Below are positions 45,101 through 58,169 of a stretch of 64,000 nt of DNA, piece by piece. The position numbers and the translations under genes are program-made. The stretch is from Azolla caroliniana. Taxonomy: Eukaryota; Polypodiophyta. How positions within the stretch are numbered: the stretch's first letter is position 1; each line of letters opens with the position of its first letter. Where the stretch lies: NCBI GenBank assembly GCA_043228905.1, contig JBHGNT010000011.1:1736001-1800000 (forward strand), in the 5' to 3' direction. The notes under the pieces were generated by a model. That model did not search any database and was not told the DNA's origin. It worked only from the letters and a program-made list of their open reading frames with translations.

Positions 45101-45903
45101 CCAACGCTTATAGCATTAAGGTCATGCAAGTTATAATTATCGTGCCTATATGTCATCTTTTTCTCGAACCTACACATCGAACTAACATTGTCATTCATGT
45201 TAATGTATTCTAAGTATTGTGAGATCCACGATTATCTATAATCAAGCTCAATATCAAGTTATGTTCACATACATTACCATTTAATAAAAAAATGGTCTAT
45301 CATGTTGTGAATGGAGAAACGTGCAAAAACAATAAGTATTATTACTATATGTCAAAAGTTTGGTGAAAGAGACCATCGGAAGAATCTTTGAACATTTTGT
45401 GGAACTCGACACCCATGCAAGGATGAAAAAACCATGATGCATGTCAAAAAGAGATAATACTATTTTCATCAGACAAGAGAGCTCTACAATACTATATAAT
45501 GAGCAAGAGAGTACATTATCGAGTTTGCTTATTTTAGGAATCATGTGGTAGTGAAATGCAAAGGTGCATGGGAGGCCTATAACAACAAGGGGACATAGTC
45601 GTCAATCGTAGACTCACAAACCAAAACTTAACGATGTTCCCCCAAAACGCATTCTCATCCTTGTATCTTGTGGCCCTGTGTAAAAAGGTTGAAATTGTTG
45701 TAAAAACTTGTGTCATTTGGATTCTCTTCCCCCAAACTTAATCGAGCCTAGACTTCACACCCAATCTACCTCCTATTTCTACCTTTCACATACATCCCCA
45801 CCCAAAAAGAGCTTTGCTCACGTATAGAAGCAAGGAATTTATCTTCCCACAATACCCTTGAGCTCCATGATTCCTAAACACACTTAGATATAAGCACATA
45901 AAA
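42147..45903. other. AT-rich intergenic DNA
   Basis: No gene with coding character. A weak B-box-like sequence (GGGGTTCAAGTC on the minus strand near 43540) could mark an old tRNA-derived repeat. I see nothing else. Confidence 0.5.
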
Positions 45904-45939
45904 AAACCAACACTCTCTTTCTCTTAGCTACATCCATTT

Positions 45940-45992
<53 letters not shown>

Positions 45993-46020
45993 CCAACACT
46001 CTCTTTCTCTTAGCTACATC

Positions 46021-46070
<50 letters not shown>
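45904..46070. repeat. Duplicated 35-bp segment with two CT microsatellites
   Basis: A 35-bp segment starting AAACCAACACTCTC occurs at 45904-45938 and 45990-46024. Each copy is followed by a (CT)n run (45942-45989 and 46025-46070). Probably a slippage or unequal-exchange product. Confidence 0.9.
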
Positions 46071-46074
<4 letters not shown>

Positions 46075-46078
46075 GTAA

Positions 46079-46152
46079 TTGGCTTACCCTAGTGGTAAGT
46101 CGATAACACTACAAGCATTGTGTCTTGGGTTCGAAACCCAATTTCCTCACCT
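46079..46152 (+). repeat. tRNA-like sequence, possible SINE head
   Basis: A-box-like TGGCTTACCCTAGTGG followed by a perfect B-box GGTTCGAAACC (46128-46138) within a GGGTTCGAAACCC arm. The acceptor stem does not close well, so it is not called as a functional tRNA gene. No clear SINE body or tail follows. Confidence 0.5.
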
Positions 46153-49100
46153 TTCTATTATATACTTCATATATATCTCTATTTCACACACACACATTTG
46201 GATTACTAAATACTCTTACATATGCATGCTTGCTCATGCCCAAAACCCTAATTGTTCCATTATACATTCACATGCACATGTGAATTACCATGACAATGGT
46301 CCAAATGACGTAGTATTGCATGATACTTTTGAGATCAAATAATCATGGTGAGGTTGAGTGTGGGAAATGTGCATTGTTCATTTTCCCCTCATGTAAACAA
46401 CATCAAAGATGACACTTGTTTTAAAGAGCCAAGCTTGCATTTGAATTATTCAAATTCATGGATAACGCAAGCATTCATTGAAATACATATAACATTGGGC
46501 TCAATCTATATGTCATTATTATGGATCATTCTTAGTCATTCGCAACCTTCCCTTGAAGTTTTTTCCAAAAGTTAAACCTAAGGCCTTGTGCTTGAACCAT
46601 ATCATTGTATGTTTAGCCTATATTGATAGCCTCCTCCAAACTAGATGTTGGTTCCTTCGTGAAGATTTTATTGCAATAATTTACATTGATTAGCCACAAA
46701 TACATGTGGAATTTGTTTGTATTTATCTTACTCTTTGAATCAGCATTATATGTAAAGGAGTGTCATTCCATGGAGCATGGCCCAAGTTAATATCCCAATA
46801 TTGATGCCATTCAATTAAAGGAATAAATTCCTTTAAAAGGAAGATCATGAAATCAATTGGTGTAAGACTGCACCTCACAAAGACTCGTCCACCGTTTGTA
46901 TGCATGGCATGTAGGAGATAAGCTAGTCTCGAGGAGTTGTCGCAATTCCCAAGTATTTAGAAGATGAACACTTAGACAAGAAGAAATTTCACAATATATT
47001 TGCCTATCTCCTTATAGCCGCCCCCAAAAAGTAAGGGTTTTCATATTCTCGAGAATACAATTATTTCCATGGTCGTCATGGTGGACTAGAATCTATAAAT
47101 CGTAATTAATGCATTTGACTTTGTTTTCTAGTGAACCAACATATTTTCAATGTATGATTGTTACAAAATCTAAGTGTTCATAATCATCCACGTGGCACGA
47201 GCATGGGTAGGTTCTTACTAAACATGAGTTCCCATGAGATAGATTTATTTATGACATTGACATATTGGAATCATTGAGATGGAAACCAAAACATGTTTAT
47301 TGTTGTATAATTGGCCATTTGATCAAACATCTTAAATCTCTTTGATTTTTTAAGAATTATCCTAACTAGCACCTATGCATAGATGATTTTAAATTGAGGA
47401 ACATTGGGTGTATATTTGATGTGTTTACTTTAACGATGAGGTGCAAATTTGCATTTTTTAACCTTAATGCATTATTGGTACATTATTCAAATATCTATCT
47501 ATTTACAAGTATTTCCATACATTTTTTCAAGGTTGTATTGTGATGGTTATTGTGGTAGCTAGTTTTTTATGGCTCTTCGCAAGATGCTTGTACATGGTTG
47601 TTATCTCCGAAGAAAGTCGAATTTTCACTTTCATTGCTCATTGTCGTCTAGGTATGTACACCAATCTCATTAAGAATGCCATATTGTATGGTGTACTACA
47701 TTATCTCGTGACTTATGGATGTTGATTTCAACTTGTCGCAATTAACACTGAACCATAAAAACCCCAAATTATGGGAGTTTTTTCTTGATGAAAATTCTTG
47801 GACTTTATTATTGTTGATGGTATGCATATTTCCGTTGGGCACATCAATAGGTGGCAATGAATGCATATGTTCAAGCCTTTATCTTTAAGATTTTAATCTA
47901 AAATTGTTTACATCTATTAAGAAAAAGGTAATTGGTTTTTAATGCATAAAATACATGGTTGGCCTCGTTTTAGTTGTTGGGCTTCGTAGGTTATTCCATC
48001 ATAATGTTGGATAGTTTTGTGTTTATTTGCTTGATATACTCCTCTTTGGAGAGTTGGTGACATTTGTTAGGTGGATGGTTCATCATTATTTTATTGAAAC
48101 ATATATATTTTTCTCTTCAACTCCCTAATTTCGAATAGCTTTGAAACTCATTCTTGATGGGTATCATGCTGCTATTGTGGCACTTGCATGTTGTTGGTAT
48201 ACTTCTTAGCTATTTCATGTTCATATATACCAACTAGTAAGCTTTCATATTGTGCCCACTCAATTGAAATGTTATTGAAAAGATGTCTGACACAATAACT
48301 TTTCATATAGGATATTTTTACAATCTATCCAATGTGAGATACGTTAAAATCCTATGGAACCTATGAGATGTAGCCTCTAAATTAAAGCCGCCATAAAAGT
48401 TCACACACACCCATGTTTTACCACAACAAATTTGGAGATGATTGTACATATAGTGTACAAATTGATATCTTCCCAACTTGGTGCTACAGTGAAAAACTTG
48501 AACCCACCCGATGGTGTTTGTGTAGTAGTGGATGCCCACTTAATGTAATATATACTCCCGATTGTTTCCTAGAATGGAAATGGAGGGCATTGGTAACCAC
48601 AATAGATGATTACACCATGTGAATGTATAGAATTAATTGTTGGCCCATGATGCGAGAGTCATTATAACAAGGCCATGTTGTCCACCTTAAGCATTGAGAA
48701 TCAAAATGTATGAAAATGTAATACATATCAACAAACCACAACACAATAATACAAACATATGTCCTATTAGGAGCCATGCATGGAACGAGAGGTGCAAAAG
48801 AGGTGTGCACATACCCTCACAACTGTAAATCTCCCTTGAAATAATATAGCATTTATCATCCTCTCCATCTCAAAACAAACCTCCCCTACCATAAGGAGCA
48901 ACAAATACTGAAACACCCACTTATGAAAATGAAGTAAACGATTGTATGTGTGGGCCAAATAAGGTGGACCACGGTACCCTTTCGCTCAATAAGCGATTTA
49001 AATAAGTTAAAAAAGTCTGTGAAGTATAGTTAAAACTCTCAATGTCATTCTACATCTATTCCACCAATAGGATGGAGGTAGTTGCACTTGGTGTTAAGGT

Positions 49101-50425
49101 TCTCCTACACCTCTTCCCCCTCATCCTTGTTGTAAGAGATGGTCCATACATCGTTCTTTATCTTTTCATTGCTATTGTTTAGACTTGCCATTGATGGTTG
49201 CAATGATACCCATATGTTGTATTCCATAGTATTATTAGATTTAGCCCACATGAAGCAAAAACTTAGACCATTTGAGAGATTGCATTTATTTTGTCAAAAG
49301 AGTAGAGAGAGTTATTCGATATTGCTTTTTTTTTTGTATGAGGAACTAAGTTTCACCATTCATGAGCTCGATGATGTTGCAATACTTTCATTGTTAGAGT
49401 CGAATACTTAACCAACCTATTGCATGAATGACTATTGTAAATTTTTATATTATTTCCCATAAAAACCTTGAATAAGCTTATTAAATTGATTCATTCAAGC
49501 ATTTATTGCAAACATTGTGGATATAGTGTATGCTCTTCCGGTCACAATATCAATAAGTTTACTGCATGTTTTTTTCCACCAAATGCACTAAGCAACAAAG
49601 CCATCAAAAGTTCTAGACTTCGCCATAACCCTTTTCTTGTCCCACAACACCTAGGCACCATCACCAATAGATAAGTGGCTGCAACCAAGACTTTATACCC
49701 CACATCATGCTACCATAAAGTAGAGAAAGTCCTTGAGAGTCTTCGCATCTCTTTCCCCATCATAAGGATTTATCTTTTTAGGTTTGATTATAACCTCAGA
49801 AAGTAGTGCCTAATGTACCCCATCTATTCTACCTAGTCATTTTACTCCTCAATTCGTGAAGCATTCAATTCAATAACACCAACCAATCCCAAAAAACATA
49901 TACTTATGAGCATTGTGTTTTAAAGAGGAATGCTAATGCTGTAAAGCTCATTTTTAGGAGTGAATGTGTTAACGTGAGATACAAGTATGAAAGAGTTTTT
50001 ATAATGAGTATAACATCGAACCAATGGAGTTGTTGTAATGAATACAACATCAAACCAATTGCTCGAGACTTAAACCCAATCTATTTGGATTTTACAATGC
50101 AAGTAGTGTTGCCTCATCAAAATTTATGAGGTCTGAAGTACCTTCTCTGGTGCATAAAGTCTAAATGCTTTCACATTGTGATTTAGCATAGGTGTCTTGC
50201 TTTTACATGTTTTGCTCCTCCAACTATACATTTGAAAGTAAAACATGCACTTGTTTAACACCATCCTTTTCTCATGAGACCTTGTCAACTATCCATGAGT
50301 CTATTCGGCATTTTATCCTAGAATTATTAATGTTCAATGTTTCGATCTCCATGGGTCACTCGATCTATTCTATTTATATTTGCACATAATGTCGAGTTAT
50401 GAGACAATAAGCTCTTGATATTATA
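46153..50425. other. AT-rich intergenic DNA
   Basis: Only short, unsupported open frames. No repeats, RNA genes or motifs recognised. Confidence 0.5.
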
Positions 50426-50440
50426 TTGACTTTGACACTA

Positions 50441-53155
50441 CTCTTTTTTTTCTTTTTTCCAAAAAAAACACCACTTCGCATTAGTTAGCAAACAAAGTAC
50501 ATCAAAGACCAACGAATTTCAGCAAAACTCACTCTGATCTTCTCACCAAAGTGATCATAGTCCCCACCCCCTCATTTACAACAAAAGTATCCATCAACTC
50601 TTTTAACATGGTAACTACCTTGTAACACAACTATACATATTTACAGCTCCTGGTCATTAATGGACGCCATTGGCGGAAACAACCATTTGGGTGCTTGGTA
50701 GTTCTATTTAGGCCCTAATGATGATCTCACCACCATACGAGAACTGCCCCATTTCAGTAGAAACTTTGACCGACCTCTTTTTGCTTCATCTGATTCCCCC
50801 GCAACCAAGATACCAGCTCAAACCAAATGTTTAACAACACCTCACCGCTTGAGAGCTTTTGTTGTTGAAAAACAAACTTACAACGCCTAGTCCAAATGTG
50901 CTAGACCGTTAAGCAAGCCACCATCATCCATATCTCCTCAAAAAATTCAAAGTTTGTGCCAAGTCGAACTCCAGCATATTGAAACACATTGCCACCTTGC
51001 ACTATAAATCCATGATCATGGGGGTTTAACTTTTCCACCCAGCCTTCCCCTATTAACTTCAGCCTCTGGAAGGACACCCATACTACTTTCCCATTCACAC
51101 TGCATGCTGCCACGATCCTGAGCCTTCTACCCCAAATGCTAATTGCCTCTACGCAATTCCAAAAACATTGCGGAATCGATTCCAATGAGTGTCCACATAT
51201 CTTGCAACAAGGCTCCCCACCACGACACCTCAGCCACTCCCCCACAGGTACCACCTTCTGGCTAAGAAGCCACAACCAAAGCTTTATTTTTTCTGGCATA
51301 TTGAACGCTCATAGTCTCCGCCAAAACGACTTCAACAAGTCATCAGATATGCCTTTATCCCTCCAGCTATTGCGAGTTTGAGCAACGCCCATTGATTTGG
51401 AGCCAATGATTTGCCTTCCTAGCTCAGTATTATACTCAAAAAACCTTTCCAGTTTGTTCGTTCCAGGTTTCTACCACCATACCTCTAGTGGATCTCGCTC
51501 CAAATCACATAAGTTCTTGTTGTCAAATATCTAGAGTTTGCAATCAATTTCGAGCTTCTCGGGGTCCGAGTTTACTTGCCACTTCTTACCTTCCAGCATT
51601 GCCAACCATTGGCCATTGTCTTTCAAAGCACTTAGGTTGCCCCACAAACTATACTCATTAGATGGGCACCTGCCACGAATAATTTGTGCATCACCCTCAC
51701 CTACAAACCACCCAAACCAGACTAGACCCCCTCTTCGTCATTCAACCTAGCTAGACCATCAACAACCGTATCTATCAACTGAGTCATCTTTTCCAGCCTG
51801 CTAGTAAACAAAGTACTACCAGCATGACCCTCCCTCCTCTTCATTTTGAAAACCTCCCAATCTCTTAGTGAACTAACATTGTACCCTAACATTTGCCCCC
51901 ATGGCAAATATTTTTTCTGGCCAAGCATCATACCACCTTCGCTTCTAATCTCAAGGTTCCAAAACAACGGTTGTCAGAGTTGTTCCTCCATCATTTTTTG
52001 TCGCGTTGAGACCAACCCTTCTCTTAAACTTGACCAGGCCCTCATGATGGTGCAGGCCACCCTGTCCTCCATGCTAGTCGGTTCTTTTAACTTTGGGCCT
52101 GGACTGAACAACCACCACTTATTTGCCTTCTAAGGGTCTTCATTCCTTGAGCACCAGAGTTCAGCTTTTTCTCTAAGAAGCAACTTCCACAACTTTAGTC
52201 TGAGTTGTAGACTTCGCACCAAGAGCTTACCAAGTAAAGCCTTACTTTGGTGAATTGGATCCACCAACCCAAGTCCACCTTGATTTTTCTCCTTGATCAA
52301 ACAACTCCACACCACTTTAGCTGACATTGTCTCATGGTCTCTACCCAACCAAAGGAACCCTCTCACCATTGCCTTAATGTTTTTGATGCAAGCTTTGTCT
52401 AATATCCAACATGCCAACGAGTGCCACATGGTGGCCAACAAAATGCGGTTTACCAAAACCACTTTACCTGCAAGGGAAAGCTTTGCCAATGGCCATAACC
52501 AAAGCTTTTTTCTGATTTTGTCTTTCACTTGCTCAAGTTGCTGATTTTTTTGAATCTCAACTCCCACCAAAAAGTTCAAATATTTAACAACCATTCCATT
52601 GGGGGCCCATTGAAATTCAGCATTAGGGCACCAAAGCGGCCATGGGTTTGGACTAACCCAGAGCCCTCTGCTTTTGTTCCAATTAATTTTCCCTCCTGAT
52701 GCTTTACAAAACAACTCAATCCATCTTTCGGCCTACTGTAAATTAACGTCATTGCCTTGCAGATAGAGCATAGTGTCATCTGCATACGTTGAGTCCAACA
52801 AATCCTTGCACACATGTGGGACAACTAATCCCCTTATTCTTGCATCCGGTCTATTTAAAAACAAAGAGAATGCCTCTAAAATAAATAAATAAAGGTAGGG
52901 GGCCAACGGGCACCCCTGCCTAACAGACCTGCATAATGGAATTGGTGGGCCCTAACACCAACACCGTACTCAAGCCTCCTTTGTAAAGGGCCAACGCATC
53001 TGATCTCCATTTTGAGGGTAGTCCCAACCTCTCCATGCCTTTGTCTAAAAATGGCCACTATACTCTGTCATATGCCTTCCTGAAGTCAAGCATGAGACAT
53101 GCAATATGTTGATTGGTTTTCTTTGCTAAGGCAATCGCCTCCCAAAAGATGTATA
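50441..53155 (-). pseudogene. LINE-4 ORF2 fragment, minus strand
   Basis: Minus strand, from RT to the 3' tail. 53145-52740 has FWEAIALAKKTNQHIACLML, DFRKAYDRV and the catalytic YADDTMLYLQ (about 52770). 52714-52130 is the connector (FCKASGGKINWNKSRG, LVNRILLATMWHSLACWIL). 51299-50901 is the zf-RVT (MPEKIKLWLWLLSQKVVPVG, CCKICGHSLESIPQCFWNC). The 3' end on the minus strand is an A-rich tail (T-run at 50443-50458). A diverged TTGAC...ACACTAC duplication may flank it (50426-50441 and 53168-53184). It is truncated within RT at the 5' side and broken by shifts. It is a relative of LINE-3. Confidence 0.8.
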
Positions 53156-53184
53156 ATTGATAATGTGTTGACCTCTAACACTAC

Positions 53185-55376
53185 AATTCTTGTGCAATCA
53201 ATTTGTTTATTCACTACTCCCTGAAAGTGTAATGAATATTGAGTGGTCATTAGGAGATGGTCTACTCTTGTATATACATATTGACAAATGACTCTCAATG
53301 CCATCATGCATAGTTCATATTCCTTTTTAAGATATCATCCACGGTATTAAAATACAATGCTCAACTCTACACACCTTATCAATAAATCTTATTCGATGAA
53401 GTATATCTTTGGTGTGAGTCTCGTGCCTTTGTCCTTGTGAAGGACACATGAGGTCATTGGTCTTGATTCACAATACACCATATCGTCACTTCCTCAAGAA
53501 GGCTTTAACGACAACCTTTCAAGTAAGAAGCGTGACATTGTAAAGCCACTATCTTCGGGAGAAATCGATCGGTGCACATGATTGTTCATAAAAACATTGT
53601 GTGTGTCTGTGTGCGTGCATGGGGAACGATAATACTTATATCATGAACTTAATGCGATATCAACCCCGTGGACTGAGACTTGAACCCATAATCTTAGATA
53701 ATGCTTGTCTATTTAGATCTAGATAGTTTATTGAAGCTCTCAAATCCACAATAAATGTCTGAGATAAAATCAAATTGATGGCCAACATATGGGAGAAGAT
53801 TCATGATACTATTGACTATTCATAATTACTTGTATTAAATATATTATTGACTACATTCGAATCCAATAGAATTTTGATCTATTCTTTGTGAATAGTGCGT
53901 ATGTGCATGACGCGTATAAAAAATTATATCTTTGTCATCCCAACCCAGTAGGCATATTGCAATGATGTGTGTACAAAGTGTTGAATGACACCTACAAGGT
54001 TGTAGCTAATCCCTGTATTGCAACTTCTTATGCGAAGAATTACACGCAATGCTTTCATATCATGTTTATTACACATCTTTGAGTTGTTATTGAAATGGTA
54101 TGTTTACAATGTTTAAGGTGTTAATGACGTAATGACGATGGCCTCTATACAAGGTTTGATGATTTTGAGAAATTATATCACCATGTCTACGCACTATAGA
54201 ATGCAATGCCATCAAAATATTGGATAGGAGAAGAACCATTCCCATGGGGAGGCATTCCTTGAACTAAGCCATCACAACCTTCTCGTACAAGCTCCGTTAC
54301 AATCACAACCCTTCCATTTCAAGAGTGGCATTACAATTCCTAGATATGTAAGAAAATATATTCAAGTGGAAGCAATGTCATTTGCGCATGCATGCACAAA
54401 GTGATGTTGTGCTCCTAGTTAGCTAACCCTCAACAATATTAAAGAGTCACACATGCTTCGTGTGTTTTCTTAGCTTCTATGCTTGAATAGATAGCACACA
54501 CATGTGCTTGGGGGCGCAAACTTGGAGAAAGCTGTGTGCATGTGGTCATTGATGGTGGGAAACATTGTTGGATGGTCATGAATGCTTCACTTCACATTGT
54601 ATTGCGAGGTGCTCCTCATTCTCAATCTTATGGTTAGGGCAGACTGTGCTTTGCCCTAGTAAGTCTTCTCCAACATCGATTCTAGCTTTGAAGATGATGA
54701 TTACGTTGTAGAGGAGGATGATTGCTCTTCTCGCATTAAATGTTTTGGGGGTGAGAAGATGTGGTGGCCCATCTTGTCATTTTCTTGTAGGTGTCCCAAT
54801 ATGTGGGTTCATGTGAGTGTAGTAGTATTGCAAATTGCTCGTCTTGACATCCTTGTTATATTTGATTATGATTGCATCAAAAACCATAACTCGATATGCA
54901 TCCCGAGTATATCATTGATGTGTAGCTGAAGTAATGCTTTCACATTGCATCTCTTAAACCTAACCATTTGTGTGTGTCGTGCATCCATCTAGAAGAGACA
55001 AATTTACTTATATTTTGTCTTTTAAATTCTCATTAAAGCATCCAAAGCTTGGATAGGTAGGCAATCATGCCTCAATGTCCTTTCGTTTAGCCATACACAA
55101 GTGGTCTCTCATTAGACCCTTTAGTTCGGCCGTTCTCATTCCACCATTTCTAAAGGTCACAAAGACAACAACATGTGGATACAACATGCGACAACTTGCA
55201 CACAATCGCATTCCAAATAAAATCTAGCTAAGGGCCAAGATTAGGGTTGCCTTTGAAAGAGGTCACATGTTCGATATCTTCGTGCTTGTGAGTCGCGAGG
55301 CATGTATGTGTAAACAAGTGTTTGGTTGCCGGGTATTGACTCTCATGTGTTTGGTTTTCTCTACATTTGCATTGTA

Positions 55377-55377
<1 letters not shown>
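53185..55377. other. Intergenic DNA
   Basis: No convincing gene. A B-box-like GGGTTCAAGTC on the minus strand (53687-53677) may mark an old tRNA-related repeat. Confidence 0.5.

Positions 55378-55448
<71 letters not shown>
55378..55448. repeat. (GT)n(GA)n microsatellite
   Basis: GT repeats from 55378 pass into GA repeats to 55448. Open frames across it are pure repeat translations. Confidence 0.95.
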
Positions 55449-56237
<789 letters not shown>

Positions 56238-56465
56238 CTCTGTCTTTAGCAGGCAGGAGAGGAGAGGAGAGGAGAGGAGGTGTGTGTGTGTAGCCCCTTT
56301 CTTTCTCTGAGAGAGCGTGGCCCTGGCCATCCATGGTGGAGCTTCCAAGCTTCTGAGAGAAAGAGACAGAGAGAGCTTCCATTCTTCCTTCCTTCAGAGA
56401 GCGAGAGCGAGAGCGAGAGGGGGGAGGGGGGTAGGGGCAGTGGAGTCTGTCATTCATATTATGAA

Positions 56466-58169
56466 ATGACAGAATCAGCTGGAGATCACCATAGCCACTG
56501 CTCTGTCTCTTCTTCTTCTCCGTCTCTCAGTCCTTCCCCTCATCTTCCATTTCTTCCTGCGCAACAACAACAGATGCAGCAACAGATGCAAATGCAGCAG
56601 CAGCAGCAGCAGCAGCAGCCGCCGCCGCCGCCGCCGCCGCGGGTCTATGTACCGTTGAGCAACATGTCCGCCGATTCCTCTGCCATTCCCACCTACGCAG
56701 TCCTGGAATTCGTGGGCTTCTCCTCGCCTCCCCACCTCGCCTCCTCCTCCTCCTCCTCCTCCCCATCTTCCCGCCTTCCTCTTCCTCTCCCTCTCCCTCT
56801 GCCCCCCTCCGCCAGGCGCCACTCCGCCGCCTTCTCCCCTAATCTCCTCATCTCCCCTCGCTATTCCGAAATCTCCGCCGCCGCCGCCTTCGCACACGCG
56901 AATGTGGCCCACATTGCAGATCACTCTCCGCCGGTGTCTCCGGCAGGCGGCGCCAGGAACGCATCATCGAGCACTAGTACCTCCGGCTCAGGAGGCCCTC
57001 CTCCTCCTCCTCCTCCTCCTCCTCCGCCGCCGCTGCCGCTCTCGATCTCGCAAAGCGGCGAGCGGGAGACGGTGGTCCACGCCAGCTCCTCCAACTTCAA
57101 GGACGTTGTCCGGCAGCTCACGGGCGCTTCCAGCGACGACGAGGCGCTCATGCCGGTCACGCTCCCGGCGCGCCTCGCCAGTCGCGTGGCCCCCGATCCC
57201 ACCGCTCTCTCTTCTCCTGCGGCGGCGGCGGTTCCTCCTCCTCCTGCCATGGTGGCCATCGCCCCCCTCCGAGGAAACTCCTTCGATTCCTCCTCCAAGA
57301 CTAGCAGCAATGGCGAGCTCGGCCTCCGGAAGGCCCCCCTCAAACCCCTCCACGAGCGGAGGAAGGCCCTCCGCAACTTGGAGCGCCTCTCCACCGCCGC
57401 CGCCGCCGGTGGTGGCTGCCTCCGCTCCGCCACCGAATTCTCCTCGCCCTCCTCTTCCTCTTCTTCCTCCGCCTCCGCCTCCAAGCTCTCCCCGACCACG
57501 CTCGCCCCCAGCCCTGTCACGCCGCTCGCCTCCGATTTCGAGCGCTTCTGCAATGCCACCACTCCTACTACCGCCGCCGCCGCTGCCGCCGCAGGCGTTA
57601 TCTCTTCCTCCCCAAGGTTCTCCTCCTCCGACGACGGAAGCTCCCATAATGCCGCCTCCGCCTCCTCCCACCGCCCGCCGCCGCCGCCGCCGCCATTTCA
57701 GCATCATCAGCAGAATCTCCCAACAGGTATGTCAAATCAGCAGCATCGTGCCATGGCCGCAGCAGCAGCACAGCATCAGAACCCTAACCCTAACCCTAAC
57801 CCTAACCCTAACCCTAACCCTAACCCTCATCATCACCATCACCATCATTATCAACAGCAACAGCAACATCAACAGCAACAGCAGCAGTTTCATCACACGC
57901 TGCAACCTCAGCATCATCATACATTGCAACACCATGTATTGCATCATCAGCTGCAACAGCAGCAGCCTCCGATGCCATCTGCACCTCCTCCTCCTCATCA
58001 TCAACATCATCAACATCATCATCTTCTCCATCCTCATGAGCAGCAGCATCCTCTTCAGGAATCTCAGACTACTGCAAGTGGCGGCGGCGGAGATGGAGAT
58101 GGAGATGGAGATGGGACGGGGCCTGTCCTTCTCAACCTCTTCCCAGACTCTCCCGTGAGAGGTTTGTAA
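56466..58169 (+). CDS. VQ-motif protein, MVQ-like (567 aa)
   Basis: I choose ATG 56466 (MTESAGDHHSHCSVSS). The frame is open further upstream, but that part is translated GA repeat. Four landmarks appear in the order seen in the MAPK-targeted VQ subgroup (Arabidopsis VQ4/MVQ1 type): the VQ core FKDVVRQLTG (residues 211-220), HERRKALRNLERLS (from 296), SPVTPL (from 349) and the end LLNLFPDSPVRG. VQ proteins are small nuclear cofactors that bind WRKY factors through the VQ core and are phosphorylated by MPK3/MPK6 at Ser-Pro sites; several SP sites are present. The core has Arg where the family has Gln. The protein is about twice the usual length because of Pro, Ser, Ala, Gln, His and Asn-Pro tracts. 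Single exon as read. Expression is unknown. Confidence 0.85.
   Translation: MTESAGDHHSHCSVSSSSPSLSPSPHLPFLPAQQQQMQQQMQMQQQQQQQQPPPPPPPRVYVPLSNMSADSSAIPTYAVLEFVGFSSPPHLASSSSSSSPSSRLPLPLPLPLPPSARRHSAAFSPNLLISPRYSEISAAAAFAHANVAHIADHSPPVSPAGGARNASSSTSTSGSGGPPPPPPPPPPPPLPLSISQSGERETVVHASSSNFKDVVRQLTGASSDDEALMPVTLPARLASRVAPDPTALSSPAAAAVPPPPAMVAIAPLRGNSFDSSSKTSSNGELGLRKAPLKPLHERRKALRNLERLSTAAAAGGGCLRSATEFSSPSSSSSSSASASKLSPTTLAPSPVTPLASDFERFCNATTPTTAAAAAAAGVISSSPRFSSSDDGSSHNAASASSHRPPPPPPPFQHHQQNLPTGMSNQQHRAMAAAAAQHQNPNPNPNPNPNPNPNPHHHHHHHYQQQQQHQQQQQQFHHTLQPQHHHTLQHHVLHHQLQQQQPPMPSAPPPPHHQHHQHHHLLHPHEQQHPLQESQTTASGGGGDGDGDGDGTGPVLLNLFPDSPVRGL
57780..57827 (+). repeat. Eight telomere-type CCCTAA hexamers inside the VQ gene
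   Basis: (AACCCT)8 in frame encodes (Asn-Pro)8, residues 439-454. It is the 6-bp TTAGGG type, not the 7-bp TTTAGGG type of most plants. Confidence 0.95.

Noticed and set aside
42147-50425. Small open frames of 60-90 codons in the AT-rich region
   Set aside because: Random length for AT-rich DNA, no domain, no start context, no neighbour relation.
56280-56465. Upstream extension of the VQ protein by 62 residues
   Set aside because: The extension translates the GA/GC-rich leader, and the ATG at 56466 starts the first protein-like sequence.
57780-57827. Interstitial telomere array marking a chromosome fusion
   Set aside because: Only eight units, in frame with a coding region full of other short repeats; a coding microsatellite is simpler.
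56475-58049. Several long open frames antisense or out of frame to the VQ gene
   Set aside because: They arise from GC-rich triplet repeats and show only Arg/Gly or Met/Leu runs; the sense frame has four ordered family motifs.
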